Assembly: GCA_014904845.1 (NCBI GenBank)
Contig: MU119476.1
Location: 1 to 64,000, forward strand
Direction of reading: 5' to 3'
DNA from: Acephala macrosclerotiorum
Lineage: Eukaryota > Ascomycota > Leotiomycetes > Helotiales > Mollisiaceae
Length of the DNA: 64,000 nucleotides
Position numbers and translations under genes: made by a program. The notes beneath the pieces were generated by a model. The model searched no databases. It had not been told where the DNA came from and saw only the letters and a program-made list of their open reading frames with translations. Numbering within the stretch: position 1 is the stretch's first letter; each line of letters opens with the position of its first letter. Below are positions 50,566-60,066 of the stretch, piece by piece.

Positions 50566-51390
50566 AAAGGTTGTGCCCCTGAAAATCCCAGGCGGCCCGG
50601 GAAAATTGGATAAAGAAATGCATTGCGAATTGAATGGAAATTGCCAGCTGTGAGGGCCGAGAAGTATTAACGAGGATCACTGGTACTGAATAGTTATTAA
50701 ACGGCTAGGAGAGGGTTTCGGCTTTCATATATTACGGCTAACGAATTAATGATATGAGTGTCAGGACATTACGCTTACTGGACCTCTAAATGCGCATCTC
50801 GAAAGTTGAAGTTTCATGCAATCCGAAGCGGTAACATATCCGCAAGGTTGACATCTCAGATGGTCTCTAGGAGTCTCAACCTCGCAGAAATAAGAAAGCA
50901 AGACTCCTACCCATGCGTCAATTCGGATACGAGAATGATGTTCCAGTCCTGATAGTTGTAGAAAATTCGCGCCTACTCTGCCGGCTTTGACTTCGAACTG
51001 CTACTTCTTGTAAAGCTCAACCTTCGTAATTGGAGTTATTGTCGAGTTCGCCAAATCCTCAATTAATGGAAGACAATGTACATCCTTAGTCCTAGAGCCT
51101 TGATATCAAGATTCTAGTTCTCATCTATGCCGCTGAATTCGGATCTCGAAGATGGCGAGACCCTTAAGCTAAATTTGAGTGAGTGAAACCACTGCTGAGC
51201 ACGATGTAACCTTTAATTGAATCTTGTTTTACGATGCCGACCTACATTCGATTGAGTCCTGTGGTAGCGATGTTTGTGATAAATTCAGGTCCTCGTGAAA
51301 GTCCTCGACTTTCTAGTAAATCTTACTTTAATTTAGCGCTTTCCTAAAGCACTATAAGCGAGTATCGTGAGAGCGTAGGAATAGGCTGTG
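50566..51390. other. Intergenic, no gene recognised
   Basis: This is the 3' flank of the membrane-protein gene. No supported open frame or repeat was seen. Confidence 0.45.
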
Positions 51391-51674
51391 CACGGGGGAC
51401 CCAAGGGACGGGGTTTCAAGATTTTCCCCCACTTAAAAAGCCTTTATAAAGTGAGGATATATTATTTCTCTATTTATAATTTTTTTTAATAAGTTTTATT
51501 AGTTGTTTGCTTTAAAATTAACATTATTTTTATAAAATTTATAAAATAAAAATAAAAATCGCCGTTAATTTATTTAATTTATTTAATTAATAAATTAATT
51601 AAATCGTTAAATTTAAATATATTAATTAAAATAAATAAAATTTTCATTTTTTATTTATTAAATGCAAATAATAT

Positions 51675-51774
51675 AAAATGTTTCTCTCGTTCCGAAAGAA
51701 AAGGCCCGTCCGGTGGCTCGCTAAGCGAGCCAATAGCGGACGAGCCTTTTCTTTCGGAACGAGAGAAACATTTT
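51675..51774. repeat. 100-bp near-perfect palindrome
   Basis: The left arm runs AAAATGTTTCTCTCGTTCCG then AAAGAAAAGGC. The right arm is its reverse complement, ending CGAGAGAAACATTTT. The centre GGCTCGCTAAGCGAGCC is itself palindromic, with small mismatches at CCCGTCCG/CGGACGAG. Single strands or RNA would fold into a long hairpin. Confidence 0.95.
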
Positions 51775-51973
51775 GCTCCGCAGGCCTCGCAGGGGCGCCC
51801 CTGCGGGGAGCTACAAAGTCTTCGACTTTAGTAATTTATTCTTATTTTAAGTTTCAAATCAAAAGCTCTTAATTTGAGCGTTTTATAAGCATTTGAAGTT
51901 GGTATAGTTATTGAGATGGAATAGTAGTTTGAGATTCTGCCGGGCGGTGAAGCCGATAAGCTGATAAGCTTCT

Positions 51974-52276
51974 AGTGCCTAAGGCAGAAACGCACTTGCT
52001 ATAGAGCTTTATACCAGGGGGACACCCCCTGGGGCCCCCGTCTCTTATATTAAGTTGCTACGATCGATTCAATCAATTTAGATTACTTTACTTAGCATAT
52101 AATTTTAGGGGGGGACCCCCTAAGACCCCCCTTGAAAGCTGCGCAGCTATAGAGATATCCAGCACTTAAGTAAATAAGTGCTTTAATACCTAAGGCAAAA
52201 ACGCACTTAGAGAGTTTTAGTGTTTCTCACTAGAGCGGTTGCTGCCGGCCTTAGTGCCTAAGGCAGTAGCGCACTT
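51974..52276. repeat. Three direct copies of a 24-base hairpin-forming unit
   Basis: Copies at 51974-51997, 52185-52208 and 52253-52276 share CCTAAGGCA and CGCACTT. Each can pair its AGTGC with its GCACT. A related hairpin (AGCACTTA/TAAGTGCT) lies at about 52161-52183. Confidence 0.85.
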
Positions 52277-52745
52277 AGAAGTTTTGCGGTCGCCATTTTT
52301 GCTGAGTGCGACTATATTTTATTGATTTGTGCAATAACGGATTAATAGAATCGCTTGAAACTTGGAATCTAGCGGTATTTAATCGAGTTTCAACTTATTT
52401 TTAAGCTTTATATAATTTGAATTAGCTGATATATTATAATTGTAGGCGCAGCGCGGTCGCACGTAAATCGAGATTTTGGTGTTCTTCGCCGGAGCTATAT
52501 GTTATTCCAAAGCACCCCTGCTGCAAAATTCCTTAATGAACCAATCAAATCGCTCCATTTGAGCACCTCGATTAAATTTGGGTGAAATCGCCCATTGTGA
52601 GAAGTGTTGATGTCACGTGCATATAGAAAAGTTGACATTAGTCCTTAAGCCGGACAGGCAATTATAACGCACGAATAATTTATTTTATTTTAAATAAATC
52701 GGATTTCCAAGGAAAAAAATAACTAGGTAAAAATTACGTTTATGA

Positions 52746-54674
52746 TTACACTTCTTCTTTTCTATTATTTCCGCTTATACCCCGTTGCTTCTCCCTCTTC
52801 TTCACCTCTTCTTTTTTTCGATATCTCTCCTGTGCTTGTAATCCAGTCTCTATAACCTCATGATGCTTGTTTAGCTCTTGCCTCTCGATCGCCAAACTTG
52901 CAAAGAGTCCCACCACCGCGACGCACACATAAAGGATCCACATTTTTTGCAGACTTTGCGCGTATGCATTCCTCACGGCGTCTCTCTCCACCGGGGGCAG
53001 GTCTCGTAAGAGTGTCGTCGCCGACGAAGCACTCCCACCAGTGAGTAGAGAGACGAACTGTGGAGAGACACCAGAGCGGATTAGCGCTGCATAGTGCTTT
53101 TGCATCTGGCTCTGGAAGATAACGCCGCCGACAACAACGGATATTGCGGTGGAGAGCTGGCGCACGAAGGCGAAGGTGGCTGTCGCGGTTGCAATATCCT
53201 CTGGCGCGACTAAAGCCTGCAGGGCGATGAGCGGAGCCAGAAAGTTGGGTCCTGTGCCGAGCCCCGCGAGGATCTGGAAGATGATAATTCTGGTCCAGCT
53301 CGCATAGGCAGGGAGATCGATGAAGAGGCCAACACCGATAGCCATAATGAGAAATCCTATACGGATGGGTTCGATATAGTGCCCTGTTTTTTTTATGAGG
53401 ATGCCAGCGCCGACAGAGGTGAAGGAGAGGGCGAGAACAAAGGGTAAGAGGTAAACACCTGACAGCAGAGGGGTGGCGCCAAGGACGGCCTGGAAGTAGA
53501 TAGGAAGGAAGAAGAAACCAGAGAGGACAACAAAGCCGTGACAGAAGCAAACGGCGAAGGCGGCGAGGTTAGAGCGTTGTTGAAATATACGGAGAGGTGT
53601 TATGGCGTACTTGGCGAGTTTCCATTCGTTAAGGGAAAAGAGGGCCAAGGTAATAAGTCCGAAGATAATCAAACAGATGACGATTGCGCTGCCCCAGGGG
53701 TAAGAGACTCCACCATACTCAAGGCCAAGGAGGAACATAATAGTGCCGCCGACAATAGTGACAGAGCCTAGCCAATCAATTGCTTTAAGGCCGGCGAGGA
53801 TAGGGGTTTTAGGTGTCTTGATATCGAGGAAAAGGACCAGAATAATGAAAGCAAATCCATCACACGGCACTGAATCAGAAGATTAGAATGACATACGCCG
53901 GGCAGTTGATACATACTACTCACGGTTGATATAAAAACACCATCTCCATGAGACATTTTGCGAGAAAGCTCCACCCAAAATTGGACCTAAGGCACATGCT
54001 ATGCCCCAAGTCGCTCCAACCATGCCGTAATATGCGCCCCTGTTCCTATGATGCACATTAATATCAGTTGAAACTCCAGCCAAACCTCTCAATCGAATTT
54101 CAACTAACCTTTCGCTAAACAGATCACCGATGCATATATTGACCAAGCTCATCAATCCTCCTCCTCCTACCCCCTGAAGGACTCGACCCACAATCAACAT
54201 CTCAATACTGACGGCGAGCGCGCATATCAAGCTTCCGATGAAGAAGCCTATATTTGCGACCAATATGATTGGCTTGCGACCAAAGATATCACTGATCTTA
54301 CCCCATGAAGGTACGGTTGCCGCATTGGCGAGAAGGTAGGCCGATCCAATCCACGAGTACCCAGCGCCGGAAGTCTTAAAGTGCGCGGCTATGGTAGGCA
54401 AGGCTGTCGTGATGATAGTCATATCCAACGCGGCAAGGAAAACAGCTAGACACAAGGCTAGCATGATCAGAGCCGTTTTGCCTTTACTTCGATCTTCCTC
54501 TGGCGCAGGCCTTTCACGTACTGGTAGAGCTGTTTTTCCATCAGACGACTCTTTTGGCGCTGCTACCCTGCCATCCGGTAGAGCTTGGTCGAGGGACGAA
54601 TTCACCGGCGCCATGTCATCAGTCCCAGGAGTAGGTTCAGCTTCTGCCTCTGTCCTGTCCATTGAGGAGTCCAT
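52746..54674 (-). CDS. Major facilitator superfamily drug exporter (DHA2-type, 14 TM)
   Basis: This is a predicted plasma-membrane proton antiporter for toxic compounds or secondary metabolites. Exons are 54674-54109, 54045-53924 and 53869-52746 (603 aa). A charged N-terminal tail of about 65 residues precedes TM1 ([20 protein letters not shown], with the family D-x-T-I motif). The motif A region reads [11 protein letters not shown]. Motif C-like [21 protein letters not shown] spans two exons. About 14 helices and a basic C-terminal tail ([13 protein letters not shown]) follow. Intron 1 is 63 nt and in frame, so an unspliced reading hides it; removal restores [17 protein letters not shown]. 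The gene sits between the mitochondrial-like tract and a transposon, with no biosynthetic genes beside it. Confidence 0.9.
54046..54108 (-). other. In-frame 63-nt intron of the MFS gene
   Basis: It has a GTTAGTT donor and an ATCATAG acceptor, is 21 codons long and has no stop. It interrupts the conserved ER|NRGAYYG junction. Confidence 0.8.
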
Positions 54675-54979
54675 TTCTTTGTCGTATTCTTTATCAGTCT
54701 TTGGGGTAGTAGAAGTTGTGCAAAAAAGCTTAGAATTGGTTTGACTGAGCTGACGCGTGAAGAGTATAAAAAGAAATTATCAGAGTAAAGCGTCAAGTAA
54801 GGGCCAGTGACTTAGAGTTCAAGGTGGCATGTCGAACTGGTGATCACAGCCACCAAAAAAGAAACTTTCCAGAAGAAGACAGACAGTGTTTTCTCATTTG
54901 CCAGCACCTCTCAAATAGGGAAGCAACCCAATGTGTGGAGTCACGATCATTTGATACTTGATAAACCGAGTCACTTGTA

Positions 54980-56330
54980 CTCTCTACAGGGAGTAATAAA
55001 TGTTAATGCTCAGACCCTCCGCCACTCTCTTCCCACCCCTAGGCACACCACTTATGGCATGCTGCTTTTAAATCACTCCACAGCAAAATGAGGCTATTCA
55101 GAGTCTTGATTTCTATCTAGTACTTTATGTAGGCTCCATGAGCAGCTATTACAGCTGCACAGCGCTCTGGCATAGTGTGAATAATATCCCTAATCTCTGC
55201 ATCTGTAATGGATTCCCATGCCTCTATTACTGCAGCCCTAAGCCTCCTGTAGTTTCTGTGCACCTGGGGGTCCAAAGCTTCCAAAATGTCCTTCATTCTG
55301 TTCCATATAGTCTCAATAGGTGACAGGTCTAATGAGAATGGAGGCCAGAAGATAGAGTGTATCCCATAAGCTGCAAATGCCCGCAGAGTAAAAGCTGCAG
55401 TGTGTCCTGGTCCTCCGTCTTGCTGAAACTCCAGCCCTGAGTGTGTCTGGAGATAGTGTGCAATGAAAGGGACTACTCTTTGAGAGTAGGATTCCTTAGT
55501 GATTGTTTTCCACTCTTTTTCCCAGAACATGCCAACACCTTTGCCATATCTCCCACTTATGCTGCCCCAAAACATCCATCCAATCTTTCTCTGCCACTTA
55601 TAGGCCACACAATCAAAGTGAAAGAGCTCTACATCTCCAATTAGTCTTGTTACCCACTGCTTCTTGTGATACCCAGGCTGCATCCAGCTCTCATCACTCC
55701 ATAAGATTGTGTCCCACATATCCAATGTCCAATGCTCATGTTCTTGTGCCCACTCCAATCTCTTGCGCTGATTCTCCTCAGACAGTAGAGACTTCTTTCT
55801 TCTAATAGCTCTGCAATAGCCTTCTTTCCTAAGAGCATTCCTAATAGCTGTATGACCACACCATTCCTCCCAACCAAGCCACTTAGGAATCTCTGCCCAT
55901 GGGATCTCGCGAGTAAAGAAGTTGGAAGTGACCCAGCGGACTAGCTGCTTGCGTTTGGGGGTATCAAGCTTAGAATGCTTCCCACAGTGCCCCTTCTTTT
56001 GAGGAGTAAATCGGGTTTCTAGGGCATATTGGACTTGGCGGTGTGTAATATAAGAGTGCTGGAGAAGAATGTCAGCAATAGACCAGCCTGCAGTGTAATA
56101 GAGGGTCTGTAGTTTGAGCTTGTCGTCTCTAGAAAGCTCATGAGTTGGGATTTTTGGCACAGGCACATGTAATGGTTCCATAATGCTGATTCTGAGGGTT
56201 TGCACATAGTAAAAGCAGCATATGAAGACTTAAATGATTGGTAGGGGGCCCTTGCACCTGACAGGTGATAAGTGGGGAGAGGGGTGGCAACATCACCTCA
56301 GATTTAACATTTAAAACGGCCTGTGGGTAG
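54980..56330 (-). mobile_element. Complete Tc1/mariner element
   Basis: The element spans 1351 bp, is flanked by TA on both sides (54978-54979 and 56331-56332) and has imperfect terminal inverted repeats of about 34 bp. The left end starts CTCTCTACAGGGAGT and the inverted right end CTACCCACAGGCCGT; both continue into AAATGTTAA. It contains one uninterrupted transposase frame (55117-56181). The size, TA target and DD34E transposase fit Tc1. Uninterrupted coding suggests recent arrival or escape from RIP. Confidence 0.85.
55117..56181 (-). CDS. Tc1-type DD34E transposase
   Basis: This cut-and-paste transposase is 354 aa from the ATG at 56181. Its helix-turn-helix N-terminal half (DKLKLQTLYYTAGWSIADIL) binds the ends. 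The DDE catalytic core shows LWSDES (first Asp), QQDGGPGHT (second Asp) and LSPIETIWN (Glu), with 34 residues between the last two, the Tc1 spacing. No stop or frameshift is present, so it could be active. Confidence 0.92.
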   Translation of the reverse strand: MEPLHVPVPKIPTHELSRDDKLKLQTLYYTAGWSIADILLQHSYITHRQVQYALETRFTPQKKGHCGKHSKLDTPKRKQLVRWVTSNFFTREIPWAEIPKWLGWEEWCGHTAIRNALRKEGYCRAIRRKKSLLSEENQRKRLEWAQEHEHWTLDMWDTILWSDESWMQPGYHKKQWVTRLIGDVELFHFDCVAYKWQRKIGWMFWGSISGRYGKGVGMFWEKEWKTITKESYSQRVVPFIAHYLQTHSGLEFQQDGGPGHTAAFTLRAFAAYGIHSIFWPPFSLDLSPIETIWNRMKDILEALDPQVHRNYRRLRAAVIEAWESITDAEIRDIIHTMPERCAAVIAAHGAYIKY

Positions 56331-56440
56331 TATGCGCCATGGCGCAGACCAGAATAACTGTACGAGTACAATAGAGTTTAAGGTGGTCTGATACTCTCCA
56401 GACAGTAGCCCTTTTATTCGCGAATCACACGCACGAAATA

Positions 56441-56555
56441 CTCTTTACAGGGAAAATAAATGTCAATGCTCAAATCCTTCGCCACTTTCTTTCCACTCCT
56501 AGGCACACCACTTATAGTATGCAGCCTTTAAGTCCTTCCATAGTATAATACAATC
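56441..56555. mobile_element. Truncated second copy of the Tc1 element (left end)
   Basis: This stretch is a diverged direct repeat of the left end and 3' flank of the complete element (54980-55090). It shares TACAGGGA, AATGCTCA, CGCCACT and CTAGGCACACCACTTAT. It is preceded by TA and runs into the AT-rich block, where similarity is lost. Confidence 0.75.
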
Positions 56556-57000
56556 TTTTGTAAAATCAATCGAGTTTTTTAAATTGTACGATTTATAATT
56601 AGTCCATTATTCTATTTATTATTTTATTAAATAAAAAATTAAAAATAATATAAATAATATTAATAAAAATTAATAAAAAAAATTAATAAAAAATTTAAAA
56701 ATTTAATTAAAAAATAATTATTTTTAAATATAATATATTTAAATTATAATTATAAAAATAAATATTATATAATTAATTAATTTATTTAATTATTAATTAT
56801 TTAAAAAATTAAATTTAAAGTTTAAAATATTAATATATTTTTAATTTTTATATTAATTTTTTTAATTAAAATACGTAATAAATACGTATATATATTTTAA
56901 TTTTAATTTAATTATTAATAATTAATTTTTTTAATAAATTTTTTATTAATATAAAAAAAATCCGATAATTTGTACGATAATAACGTACAAACGAAATACA
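56556..57000. repeat. Extreme AT-rich block, RIP-like
   Basis: About 445 bases consist almost only of A and T, without coding capacity. It begins where the truncated Tc1 copy loses similarity, consistent with a transposon copy mutated by RIP. Confidence 0.65.
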
Positions 57001-57293
57001 AAACTTCGCCGATTTCAAAGTCCGTGCTCGAAAGTACGCTATGCCGTATACAGGGCTTGGAACATCTCGAACTTTCAACCCCCCAAATAGGCATGGCGTA
57101 TTCTCAGCGCAGTGCGTGATCGCAAGTCAAACGCTCTGACGAGCGGGAGCCTGGTGATGCAAGACAGCGGATGACGTAATATAGCTAGACTCCGCTACTC
57201 CAAGTGTTCAGAGCTCAGGTCAAAGCCTTTGGGTTCTTAATATAACCATCCGGCTTAAAACTTAACATCACTTTATTCAAGCTCAAACCTATC

Positions 57294-57812
57294 ATGTTTT
57301 CCGACAAATACCTCATCCAGCTACAGGAAAATATTAGCTATAGGTTCAGTGATATTTTTTTATTGGAAAAGGCGTTGACAACAGCTGGTGCAGAAGGCGA
57401 TAAAGAATCCCAAAATAGCGAGGAGCGGGACAGGTACGATGGAAATCGCAAACTAGCCAATATTGGGGACAAGCTCCTTCAACTCGTTGTGATGGTCAAT
57501 GTGTTTTCTGAAGGCGATAAGCGGCGCAGTGAGTCTGAGCTGCTGAAAACACTCCGTTCCTAAGAAGTTACAGGTGATGCGAGTGACGCCGTCTTGTCTG
57601 CTGCTGATAAAGATATCCTTGAAGCTCGAGCAAAGGATTTCGAAATTGATAAACATATGAAACTCAACCCTCGTTTACGAGGCCGACCAACTAAGACAAC
57701 ATTGAGCACTGCAGTAAACGCTATCATCGGTGCAGCATGGCAAGATTCCCAGGAGGATATGGATACCGCAAGGAGTGTCATAGAACGCTTTGGGCGAGTT
57801 ATGGTCTTTTAG
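57294..57812 (+). CDS. RNase III-like domain protein, probably catalytically degenerate
   Basis: Exons are 57294-57528 and 57574-57812 (157 aa). The GTGAGT...TTACAG intron (45 nt) removes a stop and restores the fold. The pattern matches small fungal RNase III-like proteins: YRFSDIFLLEKALTTAG, then NRKLANIGDKLLQLVVM where true RNase III has N-E-R-L-E-F-L-G-D, then KHMKLNPRLRGRP and ALSTAVNAIIGAAWQDS-like helices. The acidic residues that bind Mg in the signature are only partly kept (Asp of IGDK), so cleavage activity is doubtful. The last residues (GRVMVF) may reflect a frameshift, because the next frame continues into the downstream reading frame. Confidence 0.7.
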
Positions 57813-57814
57813 AT

Positions 57815-59197
57815 TGCATATTCTACGCTTACCACCAAGCAGTATTAATGAGAGATCCAACTACTATGCAAAACCTGGAGTACGTCGCCACCAACAAGAA
57901 GCTTTTATCGGCGGGATAATGCAGGATGTCTTTAATGAGCTTCCAAACCTCCTAAACAACGAAAATGATTTTCAATCTTCCAGCTTAGTCCCAGAAATCA
58001 CGCCATCAACTAGTTAGTCTTTCTCACTGCATAGTCAACCCAGCGCTAAGCGACAGCCAGATCATACTACCTCTCGTCTGGTATCAGACCAGACCTATGC
58101 TTATGAGTTGCAAGCTGGACCAGAGCTGCCGGGACTCCCCCTCCGCTCTACAAGCCCCGGAGCTATGCAAGAGAGACGACCCAAAGATCCCGAATCCAGG
58201 TCGAAGAAAAGAAAGCTGCCCCATCGTGTATCAAAAACAACACAAATAGAGAATTACATTCGTTTCGAACAAGACCGATGCCGCGCTTTGGGGCTACCCT
58301 TGCCTCAAGCAGACCTTGCATCAACCTTGGAGGCTGACAAAGTGGCTGTTGGGGATAACGATCTTGTCACACTCAACATACTCTACTTTGGAATTGCAAG
58401 TCCAGAATCCCTTGTCACCTTGCGCGATCTGGCTAGCGTACAGCGGCGGCCGTTTACAGGGAAACTGTCTCTCCCACGCTGGGACCTTTCTCCCAAAGAA
58501 CGAGTAGAGGCTATTGAGGCTTTGAACGACAACGTTATGTACATGAGCTTTCTGAAGAGATGCCATATCCTAGAACTCTTCAGGTCCCTTTCAGGGAGCC
58601 ACAAAACAAGCGATGGATTTGTCCATGAAACTATTCAGAGCATCTCTGGGAATCCGCGCTCACAGCTTGGGAATCCGCTTGTGATGGAAGACTCGAGGAT
58701 CTCGAAGGGAATGCTGGCTCAACTATATCCAGATCTAGATCAAAAGAGTCCAGAATACTCTCGGAAGGAGAGGTCTGTGAATAGGCTACGCAAGATCGGA
58801 CAACGCCTGGATCTGCTAGTTCAAAATTTTGGGTTTGGGATGATCGGACTAATCCCGCTTCCGACGGATGGTGGCGAACAGGCTTTCAATATCACTGATA
58901 CCTTGTAGGTTCTCCTCTCCCCTTCCTCTTTTCTCTCAGCTGATCCTTCGTGGGCTTCTATCAACTCCCAACAACGTCTTTGGGTGGTTTGTTCGATACC
59001 TTGAAGACAGGCACGGCGAATTCCTGCGTAGGGCAAGCGATGCAGTCTCCGACATGCTTAGCGCCATTTGGAAAGGGAACTTGGATCCGTCGAAGAAGTT
59101 CGGGATTGAACTTGTTGAACGAGAACAGATTATGGGATATCCGAAGTCTATGGCCCTTCTAGATCGGATTTTGCAGAGCCAGGTGTTGATGGGTTAG
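57815..59197 (+). pseudogene. Unknown protein, frame broken; probably continues the RNase III-like gene
   Basis: The plus-strand reading from about 57790 to 58908 is one frame interrupted by a single TAG (58015-58017). It runs from NERSNYYAKPGVRRHQQ through a linker to a globular region: ENYIRFEQDRCRALGLPLP (about 58250), LVTLNILYFGIASPESL, WDLSPKERVEAIEALND and LDLLVQNFGFGMIGLIPL. It stops at 58906. A further segment (about 58940-59197) has NNVFGWFVRYLEDRHGEFL and continues the protein character in another frame, but no GT-AG intron joins the two without a stop. The shortest intact part starts at ATG 58165 (247 aa). I do not recognise the family. Confidence 0.55.
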
Positions 59198-59261
59198 CTT
59201 GCGGTCGTGGCCGGGTTCGGTGATTGATACTATACTAAATGCTATATAGCTATGAACATCT

Positions 59262-59486
59262 TGTTGGTTATAGGTGCCTCAGGGCCTTAACTATAGTGGC
59301 ACTCAGGGTATGTGGGAGCCTATAGGCAACCACTGAAGCCCGTAGGCGGCCACTGGGGCCTGCAGGCAGTCACTGTAGCCTACACTATAGGCAGCCATTT
59401 GTAGGGCCTTAGGCCTATAAGTAGAGGGCACCTCCCACTGTAGAATTGATCTTTATCACTGTCATATCTTACCTCCCAGACCAACA
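59262..59486. mobile_element. Solo LTR of a retrotransposon
   Basis: The 225-bp sequence starts TGTTGGT and ends ACCAACA, a 7-bp inverted terminal repeat of the TG...CA type. It is flanked by the perfect 5-bp direct repeat CATCT (59257-59261 and 59487-59491). A TATA-like TATAAGTAGAGGG lies at about 59417. No internal retrotransposon domain is adjacent, so it is a solo LTR left by recombination. Confidence 0.88.
59311..59400. repeat. 20-bp tandem repeat inside the solo LTR
   Basis: Four degenerate units share the pattern CC-T/C-RTAGGC-RRYCACTG. Confidence 0.65.
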
Positions 59487-59491
59487 CATCT

Positions 59492-60066
59492 ATTTATCGA
59501 TTCTAAATCCAAGGTGTAATGTCTTCATTGTTCATGTTATTTAGGTATATAATGGATGGTCACATTTGAAGAGAGTACTGCTATGACCGCTTGGGAATTT
59601 CTGACCGACTCCTCAGAAGGTTTAAAGAGGGATCTAGTAGAATTACTCTGAATCTTCAATGAGCCCAAACACATAAAGAAGTAATATAATCTCTTCAGGG
59701 TCATCTGTACACACCTTGAAACACCTTCTAATCATAATTGCTTCCACCTTCTCTAAATATGATCTTCCACCTTAACGTATCGAGTGGCGATCCTTTGGAT
59801 GCTGATCTCCCCGCTTATAGCATTCATTTTACGCTCTAGATCATAGGTTGTAAATTGAAATTGGGCTTCGTTATTTATAAGCCCTTCCCAGCAATTGACA
59901 TGAATGAATTCTCCGCTTTCTTAGTCAGAATCCCTAGTCTCCATTGTGCATACGCGAACTTCGCCCACCCAAAGCACATATATTAACTCCATGCCAACCT
60001 CCAAGGTGGATACTACACCTTGTATCCCCACATTCTATCGAGACCAAATACTCTCTGTCAACGAAA
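59492..60066. other. Intergenic
   Basis: This is the spacer between the solo LTR and the CCCH gene start, and likely holds its promoter. No other feature was seen. Confidence 0.5.

Larger units (their letters stand above)
51400..52480. other. Mitochondrial-DNA-like tract (candidate NUMT) with GC-rich palindromes in AT-rich sequence
   Basis: An AT-only stretch (about 51465-51670) is followed by closely spaced GC-rich hairpins. They are a 100-bp near-perfect palindrome (51675-51774), the perfect 16-mer GCAGGGGCGCCCCTGC (about 51789), CCAGGGGGACACCCCCTGG (52014-52032) and TAGGGGGGGACCCCCTA (52106-52122). Three copies of a 24-base unit (AGTGCCTAAGGC, 3-4 bases, then AACGCACTT or similar) lie at 51974, 52185 and 52253. 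GC clusters in an AT-rich background are typical of fungal mitochondrial intergenic DNA, so a nuclear insertion of mtDNA is my leading reading; a palindromic mobile element is the alternative. Confidence 0.5.

Noticed and set aside
52746..54674. MFS exporter as part of a secondary-metabolite cluster
   Set aside because: No polyketide, peptide or terpene synthase or tailoring enzyme lies nearby; neighbours are repeats and a transposon.
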